A stretch of DNA of 56,158 bases from Roseburia sp. AF12-17LB (GTDB taxonomy: Bacteria; Bacillota; Clostridia; Lachnospirales; Lachnospiraceae), in assembly GCF_003479605.1 (NCBI RefSeq), contig NZ_QUHR01000013.1, positions 5,269 through 61,426 on the forward strand, written 5' to 3'. The notes below the pieces were generated by a model. That model worked only from the letters and a program-made list of their open reading frames with translations, was not told where the DNA came from and searched no databases. The position numbers and the translations under genes were made by a program. Positions 32,915 to 41,857 of the stretch are shown piece after piece (positions within the stretch are counted from its first letter, which is position 1; every line of letters starts with the position of its first letter).

Positions 32915-34384
32915 TTACTCCGGTAAACGGACGGTATCTCCTACCACAATCACTGCCGGCATTGAAATCTGTTTCTCCTGCACTTCTTTTTCGATGGTAA
33001 GAAGTGTTCCATAGGCTGCCCGGCTGCTTCCATCAGAAGTTCCATGAATTACTGCTACCGGTGTCTCTGCCGCTGCACCGCCGTTTTGTAATTCTCTTAT
33101 AATCTCCGCAAGCCTTGTGTATCCCATCAGAAAGACACAGGTTCCATCCATGGCAGCCATTTTGTGAATCTCATCTTTTAATGATTCCTCATCTCCGGCA
33201 AAATGCCCGGTCATTACATGAAAGCTCCGGCTGACCTTCCGCTCCGTCACCGGAATTCCGGCAAGCTCCGGCACTGCAATGCAGGAGGAAATGCCGGGAA
33301 TTACTTCTGTTTCAATGCCTTCCTCCGTCAGTGCGTCTACTTCTTCATTTCCTCTGCCAAAGACAAATGGGTCACCGCCTTTTAACCTTACAACATGCGC
33401 ACCTTCTTTTGCCTTCTCTATCAGCAGCATATTAATCTCTTCCTGCTTCATGCTGTGTCTGCCACTGCGTTTTCCTACACAGATTTTTTCACAGTTTTCA
33501 ATGGTAAAATCAAGAAGCCTTGTATCAATTAACGCATCATAAATCAGCACCTGTGCTTTTCTGATTTCCTGCATGCCGCGCAGTGTTATGTATTCATAGG
33601 ACAGACAACCGGCTCCCACCAGAACTACCTTTCCTGGTGATATTTTTCTATCTGAATATACATCTTTTCCAGATTGCGTCTCCCTATCCGAAGGTGCTCC
33701 TTTATCCGAAAGTACATCTTTTGATGTCTTGTTTCGATAATTTTCCAGTAAAATTTCGCATTCAGTTTCTGTCAGGGGACGTCCTTTTCCCATACACACA
33801 TCTGCCAATTCCATCAGAAAAGCAGCTCTCTTTTTGTCATCTTCGATTGCCATTTTTGCAAAAGGACGAATCTTTTCAAGATAATCCAGGATTTCTTCCA
33901 TCCGCTCCGGGATGTCTGCGCTTAACCGGGCACGGAACGTGGTTGCTACTCTTGGACTTGCTCCTTCGGTAGAAATGCCGATACTGAGCTTTCCTTCCCG
34001 AATCAGTGACGGGAACAGGAATCCACATTTTTCCTTATCATCTACAACATTTACCAGAATATTCCTCTCTTCACAAAGCTTTGCAATCCTTGCATTCAAT
34101 GTTTCATCCGAGGTTGCCGCAATAACAAAATCCATTTTTTCCAGATTTGTAGTTTCAAAATCCCGCTCGGATAAAATAAGTTCCGACGTATCTGCGTTCT
34201 TTTTTCTTTTCTCTTTTATTTCTTCGGAAAGTTTCCAGATTCCATCATCAATCTTTGGTGCAACAACCAGAAGCTCTGGTTCATAAGGCAGCAGCTTTCT
34301 TACCTTGCGTTCTGCTACAATACCGCCACCGACAATCAGTCCTCTTTTTCCTTTTAGTTCCACAAAAAATGGAAAATATCCCAT
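32915..34384 (-). CDS. Siroheme synthase fusion: precorrin-2 dehydrogenase/ferrochelatase plus uroporphyrinogen III methyltransferase
   Basis: A 489-residue fusion. Residues about 1-225 are the SirC/Met8-type dehydrogenase and chelatase, with GGGIVAERKVRKLL and the SIGISTEGASPRVATTFRA segment. A charged linker of about 25 residues (SDKGAPSDRETQSGKDVYSD) follows. Residues about 252-489 are an SUMT-type methyltransferase with VRLKGGDPFVFGRGNEE and the ATPxxGISS-like VIPGISSCIAV. The usual GAGPGDP start of that domain reads GAGCLSYEY, which is unusual. The product makes siroheme, needed by the sulfite reductase at 14.5 kb. It starts 48 nt after the binding protein stop. Confidence 0.85.
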   Translation of the reverse strand: MGYFPFFVELKGKRGLIVGGGIVAERKVRKLLPYEPELLVVAPKIDDGIWKLSEEIKEKRKKNADTSELILSERDFETTNLEKMDFVIAATSDETLNARIAKLCEERNILVNVVDDKEKCGFLFPSLIREGKLSIGISTEGASPRVATTFRARLSADIPERMEEILDYLEKIRPFAKMAIEDDKKRAAFLMELADVCMGKGRPLTETECEILLENYRNKTSKDVLSDKGAPSDRETQSGKDVYSDRKISPGKVVLVGAGCLSYEYITLRGMQEIRKAQVLIYDALIDTRLLDFTIENCEKICVGKRSGRHSMKQEEINMLLIEKAKEGAHVVRLKGGDPFVFGRGNEEVDALTEEGIETEVIPGISSCIAVPELAGIPVTERKVSRSFHVMTGHFAGDEESLKDEIHKMAAMDGTCVFLMGYTRLAEIIRELQNGGAAAETPVAVIHGTSDGSSRAAYGTLLTIEKEVQEKQISMPAVIVVGDTVRLPE

Positions 34385-34432
34385 CCCGATTCTCCTTTAT
34401 TGCCTATACTCTGTCACTTAAGTTTCTGCGTC

Positions 34433-35473
34433 TTAGTTTTCCTGATATAAAATGTCTGCCAGTTCTTTATACGCTTCTCCCCAGCGGGCATTTGGTTTCA
34501 GGTTGTAAAGCCGTTTATCCAGTACATAATAGTGATTCTCTTTCACTGCAGTAAGACTGCTCCATACCGGACTGTCAATTAATGTTTCCTGCACATTTTC
34601 CAGTGCCGCATCTGTATCGGTTCCCTGTGTAGTCACGAAAATATAATCCGGATCTGCGGTTACGATTGCTTCAAGGCTCAGATTATCCAATAATCCGCTG
34701 TCACTGTCTGCAATATTCACACATCCCAAATCCTTTAACAGCTCACCACCTACGCTGCCTTCACTTCCTTTGGCTTTTACACCACTTGCTGCTGCACGTA
34801 AAAATAATACGCTTGGATGGGAATCGTCTACTCTCGCCTTGATTTCTTCAATCTGTTTCTGAACATCAAGTCCGTTTTTTTCATATAAATCCTTTCTTCC
34901 GGTAATATCTGTACAAATGTCTAACATCTGAAGATATGCGTCAAAATCAGATACATCAAAATATGCTACTGTAACGCCTGCTTCTGTCAGCATATTTTCC
35001 ATCTCCACATTAGAAGTAGTATTGGTGCTTGCAATTACAAGATCCGGCTGTGTGGCAAGTAATGCTTCTGTATTTGGCTCCTGAATACTTCCAAGATTTA
35101 CCACATCATCTCCTAAGTCAAGGTCTAATGACTCCCAGGAATCATTGGCTGTTGCCACCAGTTCACCACCGGATAATAACCAGACATCTGCAAAGCTTCC
35201 AATCATGGCTGCCACACGGTCATGGGAAGTTACGGTTACATCTCTTCCCAGTGCATCCGTAAAAGTAATCGGATTCTCTTCACTGGCTCCCTCTGTCACT
35301 TCATTTCCTGCTTCTGTCACATTTTCTGTACTCTCAATTACCTCTGTCACAGACTGCTGCTCCGTGCTTAAGGTCTCCTTTGTATCCTTATTTCCACATC
35401 CTGTCAGTACTGTAAACATTAATGTTACGCAAAGACCGAGTGCTGTTATTTTTGTTCTTACACTTCTGTTCAT
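34433..35473 (-). CDS. Substrate-binding lipoprotein of a metal/siderophore ABC transporter (BtuF/FepB type)
   Basis: A 346-residue lipoprotein with a signal peptide and lipobox LTGCGNK, then an acidic Thr/Glu-rich linker (30-65). The binding domain begins ITFTDALGRDVTVTSHDRVAA, with the family features GGELVATANDSW, EALLATQPDLVIAS and LKPNARWGEAYKELADILY. It would bind a ferric complex, heme or corrinoid outside the cell. The orphan FecCD permease and ATPase genes at 16.9-18.7 kb lack a binding protein and are its likely partners. It is the first gene of a unit with the siroheme synthase gene and shares a regulatory block with metY. Confidence 0.87.
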   Translation of the reverse strand: MNRSVRTKITALGLCVTLMFTVLTGCGNKDTKETLSTEQQSVTEVIESTENVTEAGNEVTEGASEENPITFTDALGRDVTVTSHDRVAAMIGSFADVWLLSGGELVATANDSWESLDLDLGDDVVNLGSIQEPNTEALLATQPDLVIASTNTTSNVEMENMLTEAGVTVAYFDVSDFDAYLQMLDICTDITGRKDLYEKNGLDVQKQIEEIKARVDDSHPSVLFLRAAASGVKAKGSEGSVGGELLKDLGCVNIADSDSGLLDNLSLEAIVTADPDYIFVTTQGTDTDAALENVQETLIDSPVWSSLTAVKENHYYVLDKRLYNLKPNARWGEAYKELADILYQEN

Positions 35474-35505
35474 TTTTTCTTTTCATCCTTTTCCTATTTA
35501 TTTAC

Positions 35506-35543
35506 TATGAATTGTATTGTACTATATTTTTTTGATTTGTCAA
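35506..35543 (-). promoter_or_regulatory. Promoter ahead of the binding-protein/siroheme synthase unit
   Basis: On the minus strand TTGACA (35538-35543) and TACAAT (35516-35521) are 16 bp apart and about 40 nt before the ATG. The block is nearly the same as that at 16708-16745 ahead of metY (34 of 38 positions). The two promoters therefore seem co-regulated. Confidence 0.7.
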
Positions 35544-35665
35544 GATATAGAAAATACCTTTCTTTGCATTTAATAAAATAGCAGCACAATCTGTCCACTA
35601 TTCTACTAAACAAAAAAAGTTATTTACTCCTTCGTTCTCATGCCTGAAGAAGCTTAATAACAAAA

Positions 35666-35702
35666 AAGAGACCTCCTTCCGTCTTACAGAATTCAGTCTC
35701 TT
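35666..35702 (-). terminator. Terminator after thiN at the end of the housekeeping operon
   Basis: On the minus strand AAGAGAC (35702-35696) pairs with GTCTCTT (35672-35666), with a 23-nt loop that contains weak extra pairing. The right arm runs into TTTTTTGTTATT, a clear U tract. It lies just 6 nt past the thiN stop. Confidence 0.8.
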
Positions 35703-35707
35703 AAGAA

Positions 35708-36355
35708 TCAGTCTCTCGATTCAATCATAATCAATATTCCGTTTTTTAAATCTATCACCGCTTCATCCTCTACAATTTCATTGCTGACGCCCAATGTATT
35801 ATCACTGGTAAATGCGGCATCCTGCAGAGGATATTTCATTCCGGTCAATGTTACTCCGGTTACTTCTGTTGTAAGAGGAAGTAAGGATACATACTTTCCG
35901 AACTGCTGACTCTTTTGAAGAACCGCGCGCTCTTTCAACAGACGAATCCGGTTATGGAAATCTATGAGAAAGCACGGAATATCTTTTGCCAGCGGCTGCA
36001 TCAGAAGCTGTATATTACCTAACACATGGTCAAGCCTTGTGCCGGTGCCGCCCAATATATGGATTTCACTGCTGTTTCGCTCCATAGCTTTTCCGATGGC
36101 AATTTCAGAATCGGTATAATCCTTCTCCGGCTGATACTGGTGCCACTCAATGCCGCTTTGCCGTCGAAATGCTTCCAATATGGTTTTATCTGCCGAATCA
36201 TAATCTCCTAATATGACATCCGGTTTTATCTGATTGCGGTAACAGAATTCCATGCCACGGTCTGCTGCTAAGATACAATCCGGTTTTACCCGTTCTATAT
36301 AACTTAATGCAAATGCATCCTCTATGGTTCCGCCATTGATAATCAATGTTTTCAT
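35708..36355 (-). CDS. thiN: Thiamine pyrophosphokinase
   Basis: A 215-residue enzyme started at ATG 36355 (MKTLIINGG), 1 nt from the rpe stop; the earlier ATG at 36370 overlaps rpe. Typical features are LAADRGMEFC, VILGDYDSAD, QPEKDYTDSEIAI and the GGTGTRLDHVLGN motif. It transfers pyrophosphate from ATP to thiamine, making the cofactor TPP. It ends the murE-thiN operon, as in other Clostridia. Confidence 0.92.
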   Translation of the reverse strand: MKTLIINGGTIEDAFALSYIERVKPDCILAADRGMEFCYRNQIKPDVILGDYDSADKTILEAFRRQSGIEWHQYQPEKDYTDSEIAIGKAMERNSSEIHILGGTGTRLDHVLGNIQLLMQPLAKDIPCFLIDFHNRIRLLKERAVLQKSQQFGKYVSLLPLTTEVTGVTLTGMKYPLQDAAFTSDNTLGVSNEIVEDEAVIDLKNGILIMIESRD

Positions 36356-36356
36356 C

Positions 36357-37016
36357 TTATTTACCACCATTAATGAGATTTAAGAAACATCTGGTGTTCT
36401 CTTCCGCATCTCCGCCAAAAACTGCGCTTCCGGCAACAATAATATTTGCTCCTGCATCCATCAATGTTTCAACATTGGAAAGGTTTACGCCGCCATCCAC
36501 TTCAATATCAAGCTTCAGCTTCCGCTCCTGCACCATTTTCTTTAACTGACGCACTTTATCGATAGTATAAGGAATCAGCTTCTGTCCGCCAAAGCCCGGA
36601 TTTACTGTCATGATTAATACCATATCCACTTTTTCTAAAATATGTTCAATGGCAGTTAATGGTGTAGCAGGATTTAATGCTACTCCTGCAATGATGCCAC
36701 GTTCCTTAATAGCTTCAATGGTCCGGTCTAAGTGCTTACAGCTTTCTGCATGCACCGTAATCAAATCTGCTCCGCAGTCTACCAGCTCATCAATATAACG
36801 GATTGGCTCATCAATCATCAGATGAACATCAAACATTTTATCGGTGCATTTCCGGATAGAACGGATGACCGGCATTCCAAAAGAAATGCTTGGCACAAAG
36901 CTTCCATCCATTACATCGATATGAATGTACTGCGCCCCGGCTTCATCTACCGTCTTAATCTCTTCTCCTAATTTACTAAAATCTGCTGATAAAATAGATG
37001 GGGATAAACAATTCAT
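36357..37016 (-). CDS. rpe: Ribulose-phosphate 3-epimerase
   Basis: A 219-residue TIM-barrel epimerase. Features are LSPSILSADFSKLGEEI, HIDVMDGSFVPSISFG (metal His and Asp), FDVHLMIDEP, VNPGFGGQKLIPY and DGGVN. It converts ribulose 5-phosphate and xylulose 5-phosphate in the pentose phosphate pathway. It lies after a 105-nt purine-rich gap from rsgA, and 1 nt before thiN. Confidence 0.95.
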   Translation of the reverse strand: MNCLSPSILSADFSKLGEEIKTVDEAGAQYIHIDVMDGSFVPSISFGMPVIRSIRKCTDKMFDVHLMIDEPIRYIDELVDCGADLITVHAESCKHLDRTIEAIKERGIIAGVALNPATPLTAIEHILEKVDMVLIMTVNPGFGGQKLIPYTIDKVRQLKKMVQERKLKLDIEVDGGVNLSNVETLMDAGANIIVAGSAVFGGDAEENTRCFLNLINGGK

Positions 37017-37121
37017 TGTCTGATTCCTTTCTGTATCTGATATTTCTTTCGTATCTTATTTGGCTGTACTTTATTTTCGATATCCTATTTTCTATCTCTT
37101 CTCTTTCGATACTCTAATTAT

Positions 37122-38000
37122 TTAATACTTCTTTCTGTCCTTTAATTCTCCATAAAGCTGGCAGTAATTTTCATAACGCACCGGATGAATCTTTCCTTCT
37201 GATAAAGCTTCTTTGACTCCGCAGTCCGGCTCACTGATATGGGAACAGCCATGAAATCTGCAATACGGTTCAAAGGCTGCAAACTCCGGATAACAATCCT
37301 GCAATTCTTCCTTCTCCATTTCCGGAAGATAAAGAGAACTAAATCCCGGTGTATCCATAATATAACCGTCGCCCTTAAGCTGAATCAGTTCCGCATGTCT
37401 TGTGGTATGACGACCGCGCTCTATCTTCTTACTGATTTCACCGGTCTCCATACAGGCTTCCGGTGCTAAAAGATTAATAAGTGAAGATTTTCCCACTCCG
37501 GAAGGTCCTGCTACCGTTGTAGTCTTTCCTTCTAATATTTTCTGAAGTTCTTTCAGTCCCAGTTCCTTTTTTGCACTGACAAAGAGTATCTTGCAGCCGC
37601 TTGCTTCATAAATAGAAGCAATCTCCTGCTGCTGTTCTTCAGTAATCAAATCACACTTATTAAAACAAAGGATTACCGGAACATCCTGCCGTCCCATCAT
37701 TACCAGAAAGCGGTCTAAAAGATTAAAATTCGGATTGGGACTTGCCGCCGCAAAAATCAAAAGAGCCTGCTCCACATTGGCAACTGCCGGACGAATCAGT
37801 GCATTTTTTCTAGGAAGAATTGCTGCGACATTTCCGGTCTTCTTTTCTTCTGAAATAATATCAATCTCTACATCATCTCCCACCAGCGGTTTCATCTTCT
37901 GCTGGCGGAATATTCCTTTTGCCTTACATTCATAAATTCCGGATTCCACTACATGAACGTAGTAGAATCCGGAAATTCCTTTGACTATTTTTCCCTGCAT
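37122..38000 (-). CDS. rsgA: Ribosome small-subunit GTPase RsgA
   Basis: A 292-residue circularly permuted GTPase, started at ATG 38000 (MQGKIVKGISG) after AAGG. It has an OB-fold N-terminus, NKCDL, the P-loop GPSGVGKSSL, DTPGF and a zinc domain with C-H-x-C pairs (YCRFHGCSHISEPDC). It checks 30S subunit maturation. It follows pknB by 8 nt in the expected prpC-pknB-rsgA order. Confidence 0.95.
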   Translation of the reverse strand: MQGKIVKGISGFYYVHVVESGIYECKAKGIFRQQKMKPLVGDDVEIDIISEEKKTGNVAAILPRKNALIRPAVANVEQALLIFAAASPNPNFNLLDRFLVMMGRQDVPVILCFNKCDLITEEQQQEIASIYEASGCKILFVSAKKELGLKELQKILEGKTTTVAGPSGVGKSSLINLLAPEACMETGEISKKIERGRHTTRHAELIQLKGDGYIMDTPGFSSLYLPEMEKEELQDCYPEFAAFEPYCRFHGCSHISEPDCGVKEALSEGKIHPVRYENYCQLYGELKDRKKY

Positions 38001-38008
38001 GTGCATCC

Positions 38009-40072
38009 TTATTTTTCAGTAAAGTTTACAGAGGTCGATACCACATTGGTTCCTGTTGTACCATCTTCGTTGGTATATGTCCAGTCAACCTCAAGGGTAC
38101 CGCTGCTCATATTTTTAATATTATCTACATTCACAGAACCAGGTGTTGTTCCCTCGAAGGTTGTTGTCCAGAGGGTACTTCCATCAGAACCTTTCAGTGT
38201 AACGGTTCCGCCGGTATAATTCTTGCCATCCTGCGGTACTGCTAATGTATCACTCTTATAAGAATAGTATGTGGTCTTCTTGCCTAAACTGATGGTCAGG
38301 GTAACGGTTGTTCCACGGTCAACAAATTTGCCATTTACCGGATCCTGACTGATAACAAGGCCTTCTGCCACATCATCACTGTAATCGGTCTTGGTTGTAA
38401 CATTTAAGCCTGCACCGGTTAATTCATTTTTCGCATCAGTTTCTGAGTGTCCTCTGACATCCGGTACCTGTACGCTTTCAATACCACGGCTCAAAATCAG
38501 GGTAATGGTATCACCCTTCTTCGCATTGGTTCCGATATCTGGTGTAGTCTTGATAACATAATCCTGCTGTACGGTATCGCTGTAATCATAATCCGTGCTT
38601 ACCTTAAAGCCCATATCCTCTAATTTTTTCTGTGCTTCCGAAGACTTATAACCGGCTACGTCAGGAATCGGAACATCTCCTGCTCCGCTGCTGATACGGA
38701 CAGTAACGGTATCGCCAGCCTTTACAGATTCACCCTTCTTCACACTCTGCTCGGCAATCTGTCCTTCCTCATAATCATCAGAGGAAATCTCCTCGCCTTC
38801 TTCTAACTTGATATCAAGCTTCTTATCTTTGATTTCATTCTGTGCTTCTTCAAAAGTAAGACCACGCAAATCAATCATTTCGATTTTATCTTCGGTGTCT
38901 GTTTCGGTTTCTGTTGCAATCTCTGTCTCGGTATCATTTTTCTTGTTGCCGCCAAATCGGAAAATTCCAAGGATATTACCAACCAGGCAAATGACGATTC
39001 CTACGATGATAACTGCAGCGACAATTCCCATAATAGTAACTGCTTTTTCCATCTTCGGATTGAGAATTCCATTCTCCTTCTCCTCATCCTCTGTTAATTC
39101 ATCCTCATCCGGTTCTTCTTCCTCTCCTGCTTCTTCCTCTTCATCATAGGAAACTTTTCCGGAGCCTTCCCGGATCTGCTCTAATTCATCCTGTCCGATG
39201 ACTCTTGTCTTATCATTGCTGCCAAGTGGAACCATGGTAACAAAATCTTCATTCGGACTAATCAGACATTTCTTTAAATCAATCAACAGTTCGCCCATAT
39301 TCTCATAACGGCGGTCCGGGTTCTTCTGTGTACATTTTAAAATAATCTTCTCCAAGCTGATTGGAAGGTCCGGTGTATACGCGGTTGGTGGAACCATTTC
39401 TTCCTGTAAATGCTGGATTGCTACTGCAACGGTAGTATCTCCATCAAAAGGAACTCTTCCGGTTACCATTTCATACATGACAATTCCAAGAGAATAAATA
39501 TCACTCTTGCCATCTACGAAACCGTTTCTTGCCTGCTCCGGAGAAGAATAATGTACGGAACCCATAACATCAGAATTAATGGTGTTGGAAGTTGCTGCAC
39601 GGGCAATTCCAAAATCGGTTACCTTTACTTTTCCTTCTGTGGAAATAATAATATTCTGTGGCTTGATATCACGGTGCACAATATTCTTATTGTGTGCAGC
39701 CTCAATACCTCTGCCCACCTGAATGGCAATGCTGACTGCTTCTTTGTAAGTCAGTTTGCCTTTCTTCTCAATATATGTCTTTAATGTGATTCCATCCACA
39801 TACTCCATGACAATATAATGCATGCCGTTTTCGCTTCCGACATCATAGATATTTACGATGTTTGGATGCTCTAAGCCTGCTGCTGACTGTGCCTCTGTAC
39901 GGAACTTTGTCACAAAATTAACATCTTCACTGAATTCCTGCTTTAAAACTTTAATTGCCACAAAACGTCCTAAGACATGATCCTTTGCCTTATAAACATC
40001 AGACATTCCGCCTGCGCCTATTTTCCCAATAATTTCATAACGTTCTGCGATAAACATTCCCTCTGTTAACAT
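38009..40072 (-). CDS. pknB: Ser/Thr protein kinase with PASTA domains (PknB/PrkC)
   Basis: A 687-residue membrane kinase. The N-terminal kinase (about 1-270) has GAGGMSDVYKA, the invariant VAIKVLK and catalytic HRDIKPQN, plus DFGIAR and APE-like SPEQ. An acidic cytoplasmic linker follows, then one membrane helix near 345-370 (ITIMGIVAAVIIVGIVICLV). Outside lie three PASTA domains and a Thr/Ser-rich C-terminal domain. It senses peptidoglycan fragments or lipid II and phosphorylates targets in cell wall and growth control. It overlaps prpC by 7 nt. Confidence 0.95.
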   Translation of the reverse strand: MLTEGMFIAERYEIIGKIGAGGMSDVYKAKDHVLGRFVAIKVLKQEFSEDVNFVTKFRTEAQSAAGLEHPNIVNIYDVGSENGMHYIVMEYVDGITLKTYIEKKGKLTYKEAVSIAIQVGRGIEAAHNKNIVHRDIKPQNIIISTEGKVKVTDFGIARAATSNTINSDVMGSVHYSSPEQARNGFVDGKSDIYSLGIVMYEMVTGRVPFDGDTTVAVAIQHLQEEMVPPTAYTPDLPISLEKIILKCTQKNPDRRYENMGELLIDLKKCLISPNEDFVTMVPLGSNDKTRVIGQDELEQIREGSGKVSYDEEEEAGEEEEPDEDELTEDEEKENGILNPKMEKAVTIMGIVAAVIIVGIVICLVGNILGIFRFGGNKKNDTETEIATETETDTEDKIEMIDLRGLTFEEAQNEIKDKKLDIKLEEGEEISSDDYEEGQIAEQSVKKGESVKAGDTVTVRISSGAGDVPIPDVAGYKSSEAQKKLEDMGFKVSTDYDYSDTVQQDYVIKTTPDIGTNAKKGDTITLILSRGIESVQVPDVRGHSETDAKNELTGAGLNVTTKTDYSDDVAEGLVISQDPVNGKFVDRGTTVTLTISLGKKTTYYSYKSDTLAVPQDGKNYTGGTVTLKGSDGSTLWTTTFEGTTPGSVNVDNIKNMSSGTLEVDWTYTNEDGTTGTNVVSTSVNFTEK

Positions 40073-40809
40073 ATCTTCACCTCATCCGAAAATGGTTTTA
40101 TTACAATTACTGTAATGTTGTCTTTACCGCCATTTTCATTGGCAGTCTTTACCAGTCTTTCTGCTTGTTCTGCAATATCACGCTGACTGAGCATAATATT
40201 TCTGATATCTGCATCCTCTACCATGTTGGTTAATCCATCGGTACACATAAGTATTTCATCTTCCGGATCCAGATTAATCTCAAAGAAATCCACATCCACT
40301 TCCGGAACTGCTCCGATTGCCCTTGTAATAATGTTTTTATCACGGTGATTCCGGGCTGTTTCTTTGTCCATCTCACCCATCCGCACCATTTCTTCTACCA
40401 GCGAATGGTCTTTCGTAATCTGCCTGATTTCCTGATTTACTACATATAGTCTGCTGTCTCCCACATTGGCAACCGTAAGCACGTTGTCATGAATGGTACA
40501 AATTACCAGAGTAGTTCCCATTCCCTTCATTTCCTCATGGTGATTCGCTTCCTCTAACAGCATGGTATTTGCCTGCTTTACTGCAGACTCAATAATTGCA
40601 GCCGGCTCTGACAATGTCGACTCACGAATCAGCTTCTCTAATGTCTCTACCGTATATCTGGAAGCATAATCTCCCGCTTTATGTCCTCCCATTCCATCTG
40701 CAACAATGAAAAGATTTGGCAGATTACCAATCGGCTGCTCAGAGGAAAAGACATAGTCCTGATTGGAGCTGCGCTTTTGTCCGATATCTGTAATTGAAAA
40801 AGTCTTCAT
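40066..40809 (-). CDS. prpC: PP2C-family Ser/Thr phosphatase, partner of PknB
   Basis: A 247-residue PPM phosphatase. Metal-binding motifs appear as SSNQDYVF, VADGMGGHKAGDYAS, ANVGDSRLYVV, CTDGLTNMV and NGGKDNITVIVI. It reverses the kinase's phosphorylation and is always next to it in Firmicutes. The gene follows rlmN by 10 nt and overlaps pknB. Confidence 0.95.
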   Translation of the reverse strand: MKTFSITDIGQKRSSNQDYVFSSEQPIGNLPNLFIVADGMGGHKAGDYASRYTVETLEKLIRESTLSEPAAIIESAVKQANTMLLEEANHHEEMKGMGTTLVICTIHDNVLTVANVGDSRLYVVNQEIRQITKDHSLVEEMVRMGEMDKETARNHRDKNIITRAIGAVPEVDVDFFEINLDPEDEILMCTDGLTNMVEDADIRNIMLSQRDIAEQAERLVKTANENGGKDNITVIVIKPFSDEVKIC

Positions 40810-40819
40810 GATAGTCCAC

Positions 40820-41857
40820 CTACCTTTCTAAAAATTTCTTTCTTAACTGTCCACAGGCACCATCAATATCTCTGCCCATTTCCCTTCTAATAGTAACATT
40901 AATTCCGTTTTTTTCAAGTTTATTTTTAAATTTGAGGATTTCCTCATGGTCTGACTGCACATAATCCCGCTCTTTAATGGGATTTACCGGAATCAGATTA
41001 ATGTGGCAGTTCATGCCGGAAACCAGCTTAACCAGCCGCTCTGCATCCTCATCCGTATCATTGACGCCGCCCACCAGACTGTACTCAAAAGTGATTCTTC
41101 GTCCTGTCTTGTCAAAATAATATCTGCAGGCATCTAAGACCTCGGAAAGCTCATAACTGTTGGCAACCGGCATCAGCTCTTTCCTCTTTTCCTGTGAGGA
41201 TGCATGCAGGGAAAGTGCCAGTGTAATCTGAAGTTTCAAATCAGCGAGCTGCTTCATCCGTGGCACCAGTCCACAGGTAGATACCGTAAGATTTCTCTGG
41301 CTGATATGAAGTCCATGCTCGTCTGTCAGCAGTTCAATGAATTTTACAATATTATCATAATTATCCATAGGTTCTCCGCTTCCCATGACTACCACATTGG
41401 AAATACGTTCTCCGATGCTCTCCTGAATCCGGTATATCTGCTCTAAGATTTCCGATGGTGTCAGATTACGCACCAGTCCGTCCAGTGTTGATGCACAGAA
41501 CCGGCAGCCCATACGGCAGCCCACCTGGGAAGAAACACATACGGAATTGCCATGCTTATATTTCATCAGCACACTTTCTATCATATTCCCATCTGCCAAT
41601 GCAAATAAGTACTTTCTCGTTCCGTCAATCTTCGAAATCTGTACCAGTTCTTCTTCTAATACTATAAGGTCTGCTTTCTCTTTTAATGTCTCCCTTAAAT
41701 TCTTCGAAAGATTTGTCATTTCATCAAAGGAGGTGACATGATGGATGTGCATCCATTCATATATCTGCTTTGCCCGGAATTTCTTCTCTCCCAGAGATAA
41801 AAGAAATTCTTCTAATTCTTTTAAATTTAAGGATTTTACATCAACTTTTTCTATCAT
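40820..41857 (-). CDS. rlmN: 23S rRNA (adenine-2503)-C2-methyltransferase RlmN
   Basis: A 345-residue radical SAM methyltransferase. The cluster motif is CRMGCRFCAST, and the methyl-carrying Cys is expected near the C-terminus in CGQLRKKF. Other conserved segments are MGSGEPMDNYDN and LSLHASSQEKR. It methylates A2503 of 23S rRNA and also some tRNAs. It overlaps rsmB by 4 nt. Confidence 0.95.
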   Translation of the reverse strand: MIEKVDVKSLNLKELEEFLLSLGEKKFRAKQIYEWMHIHHVTSFDEMTNLSKNLRETLKEKADLIVLEEELVQISKIDGTRKYLFALADGNMIESVLMKYKHGNSVCVSSQVGCRMGCRFCASTLDGLVRNLTPSEILEQIYRIQESIGERISNVVVMGSGEPMDNYDNIVKFIELLTDEHGLHISQRNLTVSTCGLVPRMKQLADLKLQITLALSLHASSQEKRKELMPVANSYELSEVLDACRYYFDKTGRRITFEYSLVGGVNDTDEDAERLVKLVSGMNCHINLIPVNPIKERDYVQSDHEEILKFKNKLEKNGINVTIRREMGRDIDGACGQLRKKFLER

